A DNA stretch of 13,226 nt from SG8-4 sp964562575 (lineage in GTDB: Bacteria > Planctomycetota > Phycisphaerae > Sedimentisphaerales > Anaerobacaceae): positions 1 through 13,226 of the forward strand of contig CAZLTY010000128.1 of assembly GCA_964562575.1 (NCBI GenBank), read 5' to 3'. Position 1 is the first letter of the stretch. Each line of letters starts with the position of its first letter. The translations under genes and the position numbers were made by a program. Positions 1 through 5,508 of this stretch are shown in pieces. The notes below the pieces were generated by a model. It was not told the DNA's origin and made no database searches. It saw nothing but the letters and a program-made list of their open reading frames with translations.

Positions 1-381
1 CACCGATGGCGGCAGGTGGCGCGAGGTACCGGAGCTGCTCTCGCTGTACTTCAGAAGTCTCTTTCTCATCAGAATCAACGTTAGGACGAAACGAAAATCT
101 ATCTTTTCCTGGTCGGTTTCTCTTGCCAGCCGTTCGAAGAAAGACATCAGCATCTGGTCATCTACAAACAACTGTTTTTTCTGACCCGGCTCAGGCAGTC
201 TGGTCTTCCAGTGGCAAAATACATCCGGCTTCTCACTCAGCCAGTACTCGGCGCAGAAATCTCGCCGTTGCAGTCCCTCCTCGGCCACTACGAGGGCCCC
301 GAAGTATTCTTGGCCGTGTTCGATTCTTCTGCCGCTGCCAAAGCACTGGCCAAGCGGCTTGTTGATTTCCCAATCGCTCAT
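1..381 (-). CDS. conserved planctomycete protein of unknown function, 3' end off the window
   Basis: The minus-strand frame opens with ATG at 381 (MSDWEINKPLGQCFGSGRR...) and stays open for 127 codons to base 1, so the C-terminus lies outside the window. I recognise it as a short, soluble conserved protein of Planctomycetota with no assigned function. Visible conserved-looking segments are GQEYFGALVVAEEG near residues 24-37, a W/C-rich stretch around FCHWKTRLPEPG, FVDDQMLMSFFERL, and a basic FRFVLTLILMRKRLLKY segment near residues 95-111. There is no signal peptide or membrane segment. The start lies 40 bp after the stop of the helix-hairpin-helix gene on the same strand, so the two are probably co-transcribed. 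The upstream bases GGCAAGGCAGAAC give a weak ribosome binding site. Gene reality is well supported by position and family resemblance; function is unknown. Confidence 0.8.
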   Translation of the reverse strand, partial: MSDWEINKPLGQCFGSGRRIEHGQEYFGALVVAEEGLQRRDFCAEYWLSEKPDVFCHWKTRLPEPGQKKQLFVDDQMLMSFFERLARETDQEKIDFRFVLTLILMRKRLLKYSESSSGTSRHLPPSV

Positions 382-421
382 GTTCTGCCTTGCCTATCCG
401 CCCTACACAATGCCATATGGA

Positions 422-778
422 CTATTCGAACTTCATCCACTCGCTCATGTTTTGAACCGTCTTAGGACCTATACCACTGATTCTCTGCAGATCGTCGCCA
501 CGCTCAAACGCGGCCCTTGCGTCATTTGCCCGGTTGAAACTTTTGCGGTATGCCACGATCGCCCCAGCCCGGCTTATCCCCAGAGCCGGCAATCTGACCA
601 GGCTCTCAACCGGTGCGAGATTCGGATTTATCCGGCTCTCCAGCTCAATCTCCGGCTGCTCTAAAGTCGATTCATCCGCCCCGGGATTCCAAACGAAACC
701 GCAGCATAAACTGACAGCCACACACGTACTGACGGCAAATGCGAATGATTGAATGCTGTTTTGCCTGTCTCGGTCCAT
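422..778 (-). CDS. membrane-anchored helix-hairpin-helix (ComEA-like) protein
   Basis: A 118-residue protein ending in TAG. Residues about 11-29 (SFAFAVSTCVAVSLCCGFV) form one hydrophobic segment, a membrane anchor or uncleaved signal. The C-terminal half carries tandem helix-hairpin-helix motifs: INPNLAPVESLVRLPALGIS followed by AGAIVAYR (residues 50-78), and DLQRISGIGPKTVQNM (residues 96-111). This is the architecture of ComEA-type DNA-binding proteins, which in competent bacteria bind incoming DNA outside the membrane. Here the DNA-binding role is a family inference, and no other competence gene is in the window. The ATG at 778 is preferred; an in-frame TTG at 820 would add 14 residues. 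No Shine-Dalgarno precedes 778, but a promoter-like sequence ends 7 bp upstream, so a leaderless message is possible. It follows the GH10-like gene by 60 bp. Confidence 0.82.
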   Translation of the reverse strand: MDRDRQNSIQSFAFAVSTCVAVSLCCGFVWNPGADESTLEQPEIELESRINPNLAPVESLVRLPALGISRAGAIVAYRKSFNRANDARAAFERGDDLQRISGIGPKTVQNMSEWMKFE

Positions 779-785
779 AATGTAT

Positions 786-814
786 CGTATAGCGTCACCG
801 GTTCGAGTTGCCAA
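786..814 (-). promoter_or_regulatory. possible sigma70-type promoter for the HHH gene
   Basis: On the minus strand TTGGCA (814-809) is separated by 17 bp from TATACG (791-786). The -10 ends 7 bp before the ATG at 778, which would put the transcription start at or next to the start codon and give a leaderless message. This fits the absence of a Shine-Dalgarno sequence. It lies in the 60-bp gap after the GH10-like gene. It is a sequence match only, and the -10 is imperfect. Confidence 0.35.
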
Positions 815-838
815 CCGCAAGGGCCGGATACGATCCGT

Positions 839-2436
839 TTATCGAGCAAAAATGCTGTCGTGCAGCCTCTTGAAGTTTTGAAACGATTCCTTGGGTTCGA
901 GTTTCTCGGTCAGCAGGCCGCTGTGGGCGAGAGCAGTGCCTTTGGCGTCGACGAGGTTTGNNNNNNNNNNGAACAGTTCTGCAAGATAGCGCTCAGCAAG
1001 CCCTTTGTGAATTCGAGGTTTGAATAAGTCACCGAATTCACAAACGGCTTGCTGAGCGCTATCTTGCAGAACTGTTCGATCCATCGCCCCTGCTGCGATT
1101 GATTCCACTGCTCATGCCATATTCCGGCGACCTTTCCATCCTGCAAACCGTCGCCGTTTTGGCTCGGAACAGCCACATTCGTCATGTGCAAAGGCTTGGA
1201 TATGGGCCCGAAGTAATCCAGAATTGCCGATATCTGCATCATGTCTCTGACGTGCATCCCGGATTGATTCTTGCCGAAACGCATTTGCAGTCCAAACGCG
1301 TCAAAGCTGATTCCGCTTTGAACGACCATATCCATGTAGACCAACGGCGGGATGCTGTTGGGCGTTGTCGTATAATATTCGCCCCATGGGTTGCTGACCT
1401 CGATTATCCTCAGGGCCCTGTCACTCGCCTGCTTGACGACCATGTTGGCCGCGCGGGTCATCTCCAGAATCTGTTCGAATCCGAAACCGAAATGATTATG
1501 CGCGTTCAAACCGCTTATGGCGTACCACGTCCGAACGACGCCGGAATAACGAGCGACTACTTTGCAAACGAACTGATACGCCGTGTCCCGGATCTTCTCG
1601 AAGCCGGCCCCGCTGTCGAGCAGCCAGGCGGGCAGAGATCCCTTTGAAAAGCGAAGCAGCGGCCCAGCAGCCAGCGCGAGCTTCTTTCCGCTGAGCGCAT
1701 CGACACATGTGTCAATCTTCGAGAAATCGAATTTGCCCTTTCTATGCTCGACGTCGGCCCAATTTATGGGAATCGTTGCCGAGCCGAACACTTCTACCAG
1801 GCTATCTACATACGCGCGATCACCGATCCGCGCCGGATCGACCCTGCAGCCGAAGCAGCCCCGGCCGAGACCTTGACTGCTGCTCCTAGTCTCGAAAAGT
1901 GACTCTGCTTGCTTTATCGCCAGCTTCTCGGAGACGACTATAGCTTTCTTGAGCGATTCATCGGCCAGTTTCGAGGCCTGTGACGAGACGGCGATGTTTT
2001 GAATGGCCCGGACAAACAATTCCTGGGCTTGCCTCAATTGATCCGCCAGGCCCGCGATGCTGTTGAAGAACGACCAGTCCTCCCTCTTATTGACGATCTG
2101 CATGAGCTTTGCACGTGCGATCTCGACGTTCAGATTGTAAGGCCGCTCTCTTTCGGGCAGGCACGTCGTCGGCAACAGCACTCTGCCAAAACCTTCGATA
2201 GGCCAGAGCAGCGCCAGGCCTGCTGTTTCAAGGTTTGACTTTGCGCACTGGACAAAACCGTTCTCGAAGGTAACCTGTGCCCGACGGATACCGATTCCAT
2301 CGCCGCCGAACATATAGGCACCGCATAACGTGAATTTGTCAACGATTTTACCGTTCTTAAAGACCTGGAATTTCACTTCTTCCCTTTGTTCATCAACGTT
2401 CAGCGTCCATTTTCTTGATAACGTGTCGCTGAGCAT
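839..2436 (-). CDS. GH10-like (xylanase-fold) protein lacking catalytic glutamates, interrupted by an assembly gap and fold-back
   Basis: The ATG is at 2436 (MLSDTLSRKWTLNVDEQ...) and the TAA at 839. Residues about 20-125 form an N-terminal beta-rich module containing GAYMFGGDGIGIRRAQ, GLALLWPIEGFG and LPERERPYNLNVEIARAKLM; I recognise it from planctomycete proteins. A helical linker (about 127-182) leads to a GH10-type barrel: FGCRVDP, TIPINWADVE, WYAISGLNAHNHF, NPWGEYY, FDAFGLQMRFG, KPLHMTNVAVPS, EQFCKIALSKPFV. The positions that hold the acid/base and nucleophile glutamates in true GH10 enzymes appear to be Gly309 and Asn420, so xylanase activity is doubtful; a carbohydrate-binding role is speculation. 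There is no signal peptide. Bases 961-1022 (10 N plus a 52-bp fold-back and overlap) look artefactual. Removing them joins YSNL to VDAKGTALAHSGLLTEK in frame, giving 511 residues. Confidence 0.85.
961..970. other. assembly gap (10 N) inside the GH10-like gene
   Basis: Ten N. The nine bases before the gap (952-960, CGAGGTTTG) recur at 1014-1022, so the flanking contigs overlap and probably no sequence is missing. Confidence 0.97.
971..1077. repeat. 45-bp fold-back inverted repeat beside the gap, probable assembly artefact
   Basis: Bases 971-1015 are the reverse complement of 1033-1077 with one mismatch (1003 against 1045), around a 17-bp spacer (1016-1032). The right arm encodes the real GH10-like protein (EQFCKIALSKPFVNSV on the minus strand); the left arm is an antisense copy and runs directly into the N-gap. 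The copy breaks the coding frame, and removing it repairs the frame. This pattern is typical of a chimeric contig end, not of a biological hairpin. Confidence 0.9.
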
Positions 2437-2504
2437 TGACGTTCCCGCACGGGCCGGGGCCAGAATATCCGGGCCCCTTTGTTATGCCCAACAACTGTGC
2501 GGTA

Positions 2505-2532
2505 ATTATAGCGGAGGCGTCTCGAAAAGCAA
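2505..2532 (-). promoter_or_regulatory. sigma70-type promoter for the GH10-like gene
   Basis: On the minus strand TTGCTT (2532-2527) lies 16 bp from a perfect TATAAT (2510-2505). The predicted start near 2498 gives a leader of about 60 nt before the ATG at 2436. The leader contains a GC-rich inverted repeat (GGGGCC...GGCCCC, plus-strand 2456-2477) and CCCGTGCGGGA just before the start, which places the GGGA ribosome-binding sequence inside a small hairpin. The -35 is weak and the -10 is strong. Confidence 0.5.
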
Positions 2533-2591
2533 TTCAATCTTTCTGCGCCTTGGCCTAATACTTCAGGTGCAGGGATGTTTTGCGAAATCCA

Positions 2592-2757
2592 TAGGAGCCT
2601 GTCGGAGAATTCCGTCGTCGGCCCGAGAGCGAGCAATTTTTTCGCCTGGCAAAGACGGCGAAGCAGGCGATGTTGGTTTTATCGTCGATACAGCCGGATG
2701 CAGCCAGGCGGAAAAAGGGCCGCTCGAAGCCAGATCGAGTTCTCCGACAGGCTCCTA
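2592..2757. repeat. 166-bp nested palindromic element (element B)
   Basis: The outer arms 2592-2612 and 2737-2757 are 21-bp inverted repeats with one mismatch (core AGGAGCCTGTCGGAGAA). Inside them, 2637-2650 (TTTTTTCGCCTGGC) and 2703-2716 (GCCAGGCGGAAAAA) form a second 14-bp inverted repeat with one mismatch. The left arm is followed by CGTCGTCGG and the right arm is preceded by AGATC, exactly as in the palindrome at 5369-5427, so the two are members of one repeat family. The element starts 16 bp after the stop of the 2774-3244 gene and ends upstream of the promoter at 2505-2532, so it could end or insulate transcripts. It has no coding capacity that I trust. A non-autonomous transposable element or a structured RNA are both possible. 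It fills most of the 337-bp non-coding stretch 2437-2773. Confidence 0.8.
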
Positions 2758-2773
2758 GTGCGGAACGAGAAGG

Positions 2774-3244
2774 TCAGTTCGATGCTATCTCGCCTTGGGC
2801 ACATGCGTGGTAGTGTTTCATTTGAGCCTCGAAACGGAGGTTGTTCTTCTCGGTGAGCGCCGCTATCAGGCCGAGTTGGTTCAGCAGCATTTCAATCAGA
2901 TCGATGTTTGCCAGCGTTGACTCAGGAGAGTATTGCGGCAGAGCAATGATGGCATATCCGCAGTTGCTCCTGTCGGTGGCCAGTTGAGCGCCAACGACCG
3001 TGCAGTCGTCGGTTTGCGCCACCACCGGCTCGGCGCCGTCGTCAATCTTGGCGCAGATTTTCTTAAAGAACGATTCGCTGATGTTCAACTTGGCGAAATC
3101 CTCCGAGTTGCTGGGCCAACTGTTGCCCTCGGTGTCCATTATCATCACCAGAGGCCCGCTTTCGGGCAGTATCTCAAAGACTTGGCGTGCGATTTGCTCG
3201 TTTAGCACAAAGCCCGGAGACGACAGCGACTCGTAAATATCCAT
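2774..3244 (-). CDS. small GAF-like protein of unknown function
   Basis: A 156-residue acidic soluble protein (MDIYESLSSPGFVLNEQ...) ending in TGA, with no signal peptide or membrane helix. I do not recognise a named family with confidence. The order of elements resembles a GAF/PAS-type sensor domain: an N-terminal helix, a strand PLVMIMDTEGNSW, helices, strands EPVVAQTDDCTVVGAQL and CGYAIIALPQYSP, and a closing helix DLIEMLLNQLGLIAALTEKN. The last 20 or so residues (YHACAQGEIASN end) look disordered. It lies 173 bp after the amidase gene on the same strand, downstream of the STAS/anti-sigma pair, so a sensory role linked to that partner switch is possible but unproven. No clear ribosome binding site precedes the ATG. 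A palindromic element begins 16 bp beyond the stop and may end the transcript. Confidence 0.72.
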   Translation of the reverse strand: MDIYESLSSPGFVLNEQIARQVFEILPESGPLVMIMDTEGNSWPSNSEDFAKLNISESFFKKICAKIDDGAEPVVAQTDDCTVVGAQLATDRSNCGYAIIALPQYSPESTLANIDLIEMLLNQLGLIAALTEKNNLRFEAQMKHYHACAQGEIASN

Positions 3245-3417
3245 TCGACCAGTTACCAGTTTGCTCTTTCAATAATGCTTCAGGGGAGATTTCGGTATAA
3301 TTACGCGCCGACTTTCCAAGCCACTTTTTTTTTGTTCTATTTTGCTTGTAAAATGCAATTGCCCTGTTCGCAGACAAGTTTATAGGACGCAATGGGACTG
3401 TCGGTCGGATGCGGCGA

Positions 3418-4068
3418 TCACGAGCCGAGCATTTGTTTGAGAGCGGCTACCGGCGAATTTCTCCCGGGGCAGTCGGTGACTCTTGCGCCAGGAGTGTCGC
3501 TGTGACCGTAGATGCGGCTCGTCGAAATTCTATATCTTTTTTGTAGAAACCGGACCAGCTTGGAGAGGGACTGAATCTGTTTGGCAGTGGCGGCAGAGTG
3601 ATTGAAATTGCCGACCAGGCAGATTCCTATAGCGTCTATGTTGGCCCAATTGTCCGGCGTTCCGCCGCAGTGGGCCCCGGCGACTTGCTGCTGCCAGCGA
3701 AACGTGACTTCGACCTGCCCATTGCCGCTGTCGGTCCCGTTGCCGATCACAAAATCGTAGCCGACGCCGTCCCAGTGGTTCTCCTCCCTGTGCATCCTGT
3801 CGAAGATAGCAACGTTTCCGCGTTCTGTCGCGGAGTGGTGTATCACTATGGCCGTCCATTTCTTCTCTACCCGAGAGGGCGGCAGCCAGTTTCTTGGAAC
3901 ATTGCTCTGCTCGCCTGTCAACTTCGAGTGTGATTTGACCACTCTTGGCGGGACGGATTCGCCCTCGCAAGTGGGGTAATGGACAATCTCTGGCATGGCT
4001 GTGTTATTGGATCCGCAGCCCCCGAAAACAAGCAAGAAACCGCACAAGAAAGGAACCTTGCTAAGCAT
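3418..4068 (-). CDS. N-acetylmuramoyl-L-alanine amidase (PGRP/T7-lysozyme-like, Amidase_2), probable lipoprotein
   Basis: A 216-residue protein with start ATG 4068 and stop TGA. Residues 1-18 (MLSKVPFLCGFLLVFGGC) form a lipoprotein-type signal with Cys18 as the probable lipidated residue. The domain from about residue 70 matches T7 lysozyme motif by motif: zinc ligands His77 (VIHHSAT), His189 (YGHSDTPG) and Cys200 (TDCPG), and catalytic Tyr104 (GVGYDFVIG). Thr198 replaces the T7 lysine, as in amidase-active animal PGRPs. The family cleaves the bond between N-acetylmuramic acid and the stem peptide, so it probably acts on periplasmic peptidoglycan. The chosen start puts the signal peptide first and has AGAGGAAA about 11 nt upstream; in-frame ATG 4107 and GTG 4122 would place a polar extension before the signal. 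It follows the anti-sigma gene by 86 bp, probably in one operon. Confidence 0.9.
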   Translation of the reverse strand: MLSKVPFLCGFLLVFGGCGSNNTAMPEIVHYPTCEGESVPPRVVKSHSKLTGEQSNVPRNWLPPSRVEKKWTAIVIHHSATERGNVAIFDRMHREENHWDGVGYDFVIGNGTDSGNGQVEVTFRWQQQVAGAHCGGTPDNWANIDAIGICLVGNFNHSAATAKQIQSLSKLVRFLQKRYRISTSRIYGHSDTPGARVTDCPGRNSPVAALKQMLGS

Positions 4069-4154
4069 TCGCTGACATTTCCTCTGATTTGTTGATGAGT
4101 CTATCATTGATTCAGTTGGCACGAATCTGCTTGTAATAATCTACTCGGCGGGCG

Positions 4155-4592
4155 TTAGTCTTCGGTCAAATGCGGCTTTTCCCTATATCTGACCATGAAT
4201 ACGCTGTTGCCTTGCTCATTGTATTTTACTGTGTCCATGTACGAATTCATAAGGAGCATTCCCCTGCCCCCGGGTTCGTAAAGCCCGGTCCCGAATCGCG
4301 GATCGATCACCGCTTCGGGTTCGAATCCACTACCCTCGTCCGTTATGGAAATCTCAACCTTGTCCGAGTCGACGGAATAGTCGACCTTGACCTTCTTCGT
4401 CGGGTCCATTTTGTTGCCGTGCTTGACGGCGTTGAGAAAGGCTTCCTCAAGCGTCAGATGAACGGCGAAAATGTCGTCTTTGTCGAAGTTGTGCTCTTCG
4501 AGTCTGGACAGAATCTGCTTGCACACGTCCACAACAGCAGACGACCTGCTTTCAACAACCATCGAGCAGTTGATTGGTGCCTCTGATGCCAT
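4155..4592 (-). CDS. anti-sigma factor serine kinase, RsbW/SpoIIAB-type HATPase
   Basis: A 145-residue GHKL ATPase without membrane segments. The N-box is LEEAFLNAVKHGN (residues 48-60, Asn54 for Mg-ATP), the G1 box is DEGSGFEP (85-92), and the G2 region is EPGGRGMLLMNSYMD (106-120). In this family the protein binds a sigma factor or other target and phosphorylates the partner STAS protein on serine, which releases or recaptures the target. The STAS gene ends 27 bp upstream on the same strand, the usual pair arrangement. No sigma factor gene is in the window, so the target is unknown; in planctomycetes such pairs may act on other output proteins. The ATG at 4592 has no strong ribosome binding site (TGTAGATTATG context, also seen before the possible start at 10810). 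Confidence 0.93.
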   Translation of the reverse strand: MASEAPINCSMVVESRSSAVVDVCKQILSRLEEHNFDKDDIFAVHLTLEEAFLNAVKHGNKMDPTKKVKVDYSVDSDKVEISITDEGSGFEPEAVIDPRFGTGLYEPGGRGMLLMNSYMDTVKYNEQGNSVFMVRYREKPHLTED

Positions 4593-4619
4593 AATCTACA
4601 TAGCAAAAAACAACCTCGA

Positions 4620-4991
4620 CTAATCGGCTTGGGACAGATCCTCAGCCGCGCTTTCAACATCGGTATATATATCGAAGGTTTTGGTCAGTCGCGTTATTTT
4701 GAAAATCTCAAAGATCTTCGGATTTATGTTGCAGAGTCTCAGTTGCCCCTCCTGTTCGTAAATCCTTTTGCTGACCCTTATCAACAGCCCCAAAACAGCA
4801 GATGACAGAAATCGGACGTTGCCAAAGTCCAAAATCAGGCTTATTTTGCCGGATGCCGACTCAATAACGGATATGAGCGACTCCTGAAGCTCGTTGATGT
4901 CTTTTTCTTCGAGGATTCTTTCGTCCGTAAAGCTCACAACTGTGGCGCTGCCAGCGTACTTGACGCTGATTCTCGGCTTGATAGCAGCCAT
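4620..4991 (-). CDS. STAS-domain anti-anti-sigma factor (RsbV/SpoIIAA-type)
   Basis: A 123-residue single STAS domain: strand VKYAGSATVVSFTDERIL, then SLILDFGNVRFLSSAVLGLLI (about residues 51-71), then LRLCNINPKIFEIFKITRL. The expected phosphorylated serine is Ser63 in FLSSAVLG, aligned with the DSSG serine of SpoIIAA; the usual Asp before it is Leu here. When unphosphorylated the protein would bind the anti-sigma kinase encoded 27 bp downstream and free its target. The ATG at 4991 has GGAG 8 nt upstream. A near-consensus promoter at 5029-5057 drives this gene and probably the downstream kinase and amidase. It is the first gene of the leftward operon. Confidence 0.93.
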   Translation of the reverse strand: MAAIKPRISVKYAGSATVVSFTDERILEEKDINELQESLISVIESASGKISLILDFGNVRFLSSAVLGLLIRVSKRIYEQEGQLRLCNINPKIFEIFKITRLTKTFDIYTDVESAAEDLSQAD

Positions 4992-5028
4992 ACAAAAACT
5001 CCGTGAAGAACCATAAAATTGCCCGCGG

Positions 5029-5057
5029 ATTCTACGTCAGAACACCTGTGATGTCAA
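5029..5057 (-). promoter_or_regulatory. strong sigma70-type promoter of the STAS/anti-sigma operon
   Basis: On the minus strand a perfect TTGACA (5057-5052) is followed after 17 bp by TAGAAT (5034-5029, 5 of 6 to consensus). Initiation near 5022 gives a leader of about 30 nt before the ATG at 4991, with GGAG in it. This is one of the two best promoter matches in the window. It lies 13 bp from the left end of the 5071-5255 inverted-repeat element. Confidence 0.72.
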
Positions 5058-5070
5058 GGCATTTGCGTTG

Positions 5071-5255
5071 TAAGGAGCCGCGCATAAATAAGTGCTTCAT
5101 TTATCGCTCAGATTTGCGTCAGATTTAGTCGCGCCCGATTGAGCGAAACCACAGGCGTAGCTGTTCTACGTCGCGGATTTTGCGATTGAGAAGCGGCTGA
5201 AGATGGCGTGAAGATGAGATGAGAAATGGATCAGTTATTTATGCGCGGTTCCTTA
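5071..5255. repeat. 185-bp element with 21-bp terminal inverted repeats (element C), MITE-like
   Basis: Arms 5071-5091 and 5235-5255 are inverted copies with one difference (AAGGAGCCGCGCATAAATAA on the left; its partner carries A for the second G of GGAG, still a G-U pair in one RNA strand). The bases just inside the arms keep partial symmetry (CATTT and TC on both sides). A small stem CGTAG-CTGTT-CTACG lies near 5156-5170. There is no open frame worth calling. GCATTT occurs at 5059-5064 and again directly after the right arm at 5256-5261, but the left copy is 6 bp from the arm, so a target duplication is uncertain. The element sits between two divergent promoters. A MITE-like element is the most economical reading. 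Confidence 0.75.
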
Positions 5256-5290
5256 GCATTTCTGACTTCTTTTTTTCTCAATAGTATACC

Positions 5291-5319
5291 TTGAATCGTT
5301 ACACCCCTGGCGATACAAT
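5291..5319 (+). promoter_or_regulatory. sigma70-type promoter of the beta-propeller gene
   Basis: TTGAAT (5291-5296) is followed after 17 bp by TACAAT (5314-5319, 5 of 6 to consensus). Initiation near 5326 would give a leader of about 180 nt before the ATG at 5509, carrying the 59-bp palindrome 5369-5427. Together with the minus-strand promoter at 5029-5057 it accounts for divergent transcription out of this region. Confidence 0.6.
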
Positions 5320-5368
5320 CATTTCTTTCGGCTGAAATCAAGTTCCCTGTTTGTGGCATTGTTTGTAC

Positions 5369-5427
5369 TAGGCTCTGTCTGAAAACTCCGTCGTCGGGTG
5401 GGAGATCGAGTTTTCAGACAGAGCCTA
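5369..5427. repeat. 59-bp perfect-stem palindrome (element A), related to element B
   Basis: Two perfect 20-bp arms (5369-5388 TAGGCTCTGTCTGAAAACTC and its complement 5408-5427) enclose a 19-nt loop that begins CGTCGTCGG and ends AGATC. The same loop-flanking words border the arms of 2592-2757. The two stems differ by changes on both strands (for example GTCTGAAAA against GTCGGAGAA) that keep pairing. The element lies in the predicted leader of the 5509-8800 gene, where the RNA would fold into a long hairpin. No T-run follows, so it is not a classical terminator. Confidence 0.85.
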
Positions 5428-5496
5428 AGACGGGATGAAAGGCAACATTGCAGAATTGCGGACCAATTCAATGCCGCTGCTAGTATTTCGACTTAT

Positions 5497-5502
5497 GGGA
5501 GG
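5497..5502 (+). promoter_or_regulatory. ribosome binding site of the beta-propeller gene
   Basis: GGGAGG, 6 nt before the ATG at 5509. It fixes this start over longer in-frame extensions, which would read through the palindrome, and the protein then begins with a clear signal peptide. Confidence 0.85.
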
Positions 5503-5508
5503 CTAACT

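Noticed and set aside
6..465. Two overlapping plus-strand open frames at the left edge
   Set aside because: They are antisense to the well-supported conserved protein on the minus strand (1-381), have low-complexity Arg/Ser composition and no ribosome binding site.
971..1077. A functional hairpin or attenuator in the GH10-like gene
   Set aside because: The arm copies coding sequence in antisense right at an N-gap, and removing it restores the frame, so an assembly artefact is more likely.
1099..1647. A 182-codon plus-strand frame inside the GH10-like gene
   Set aside because: It lies wholly antisense to a recognisable protein whose motifs are continuous; its own translation resembles nothing.
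3325..3334. A T-run (A-run on the minus strand) as a terminator
   Set aside because: No stem precedes it on the plus strand, and no plus-strand gene ends there.
5408..5508. A longer N-terminus for the beta-propeller protein, starting near 5398
   Set aside because: It would translate the palindrome, while ATG 5509 has GGGAGG at ideal spacing and starts a proper signal peptide.
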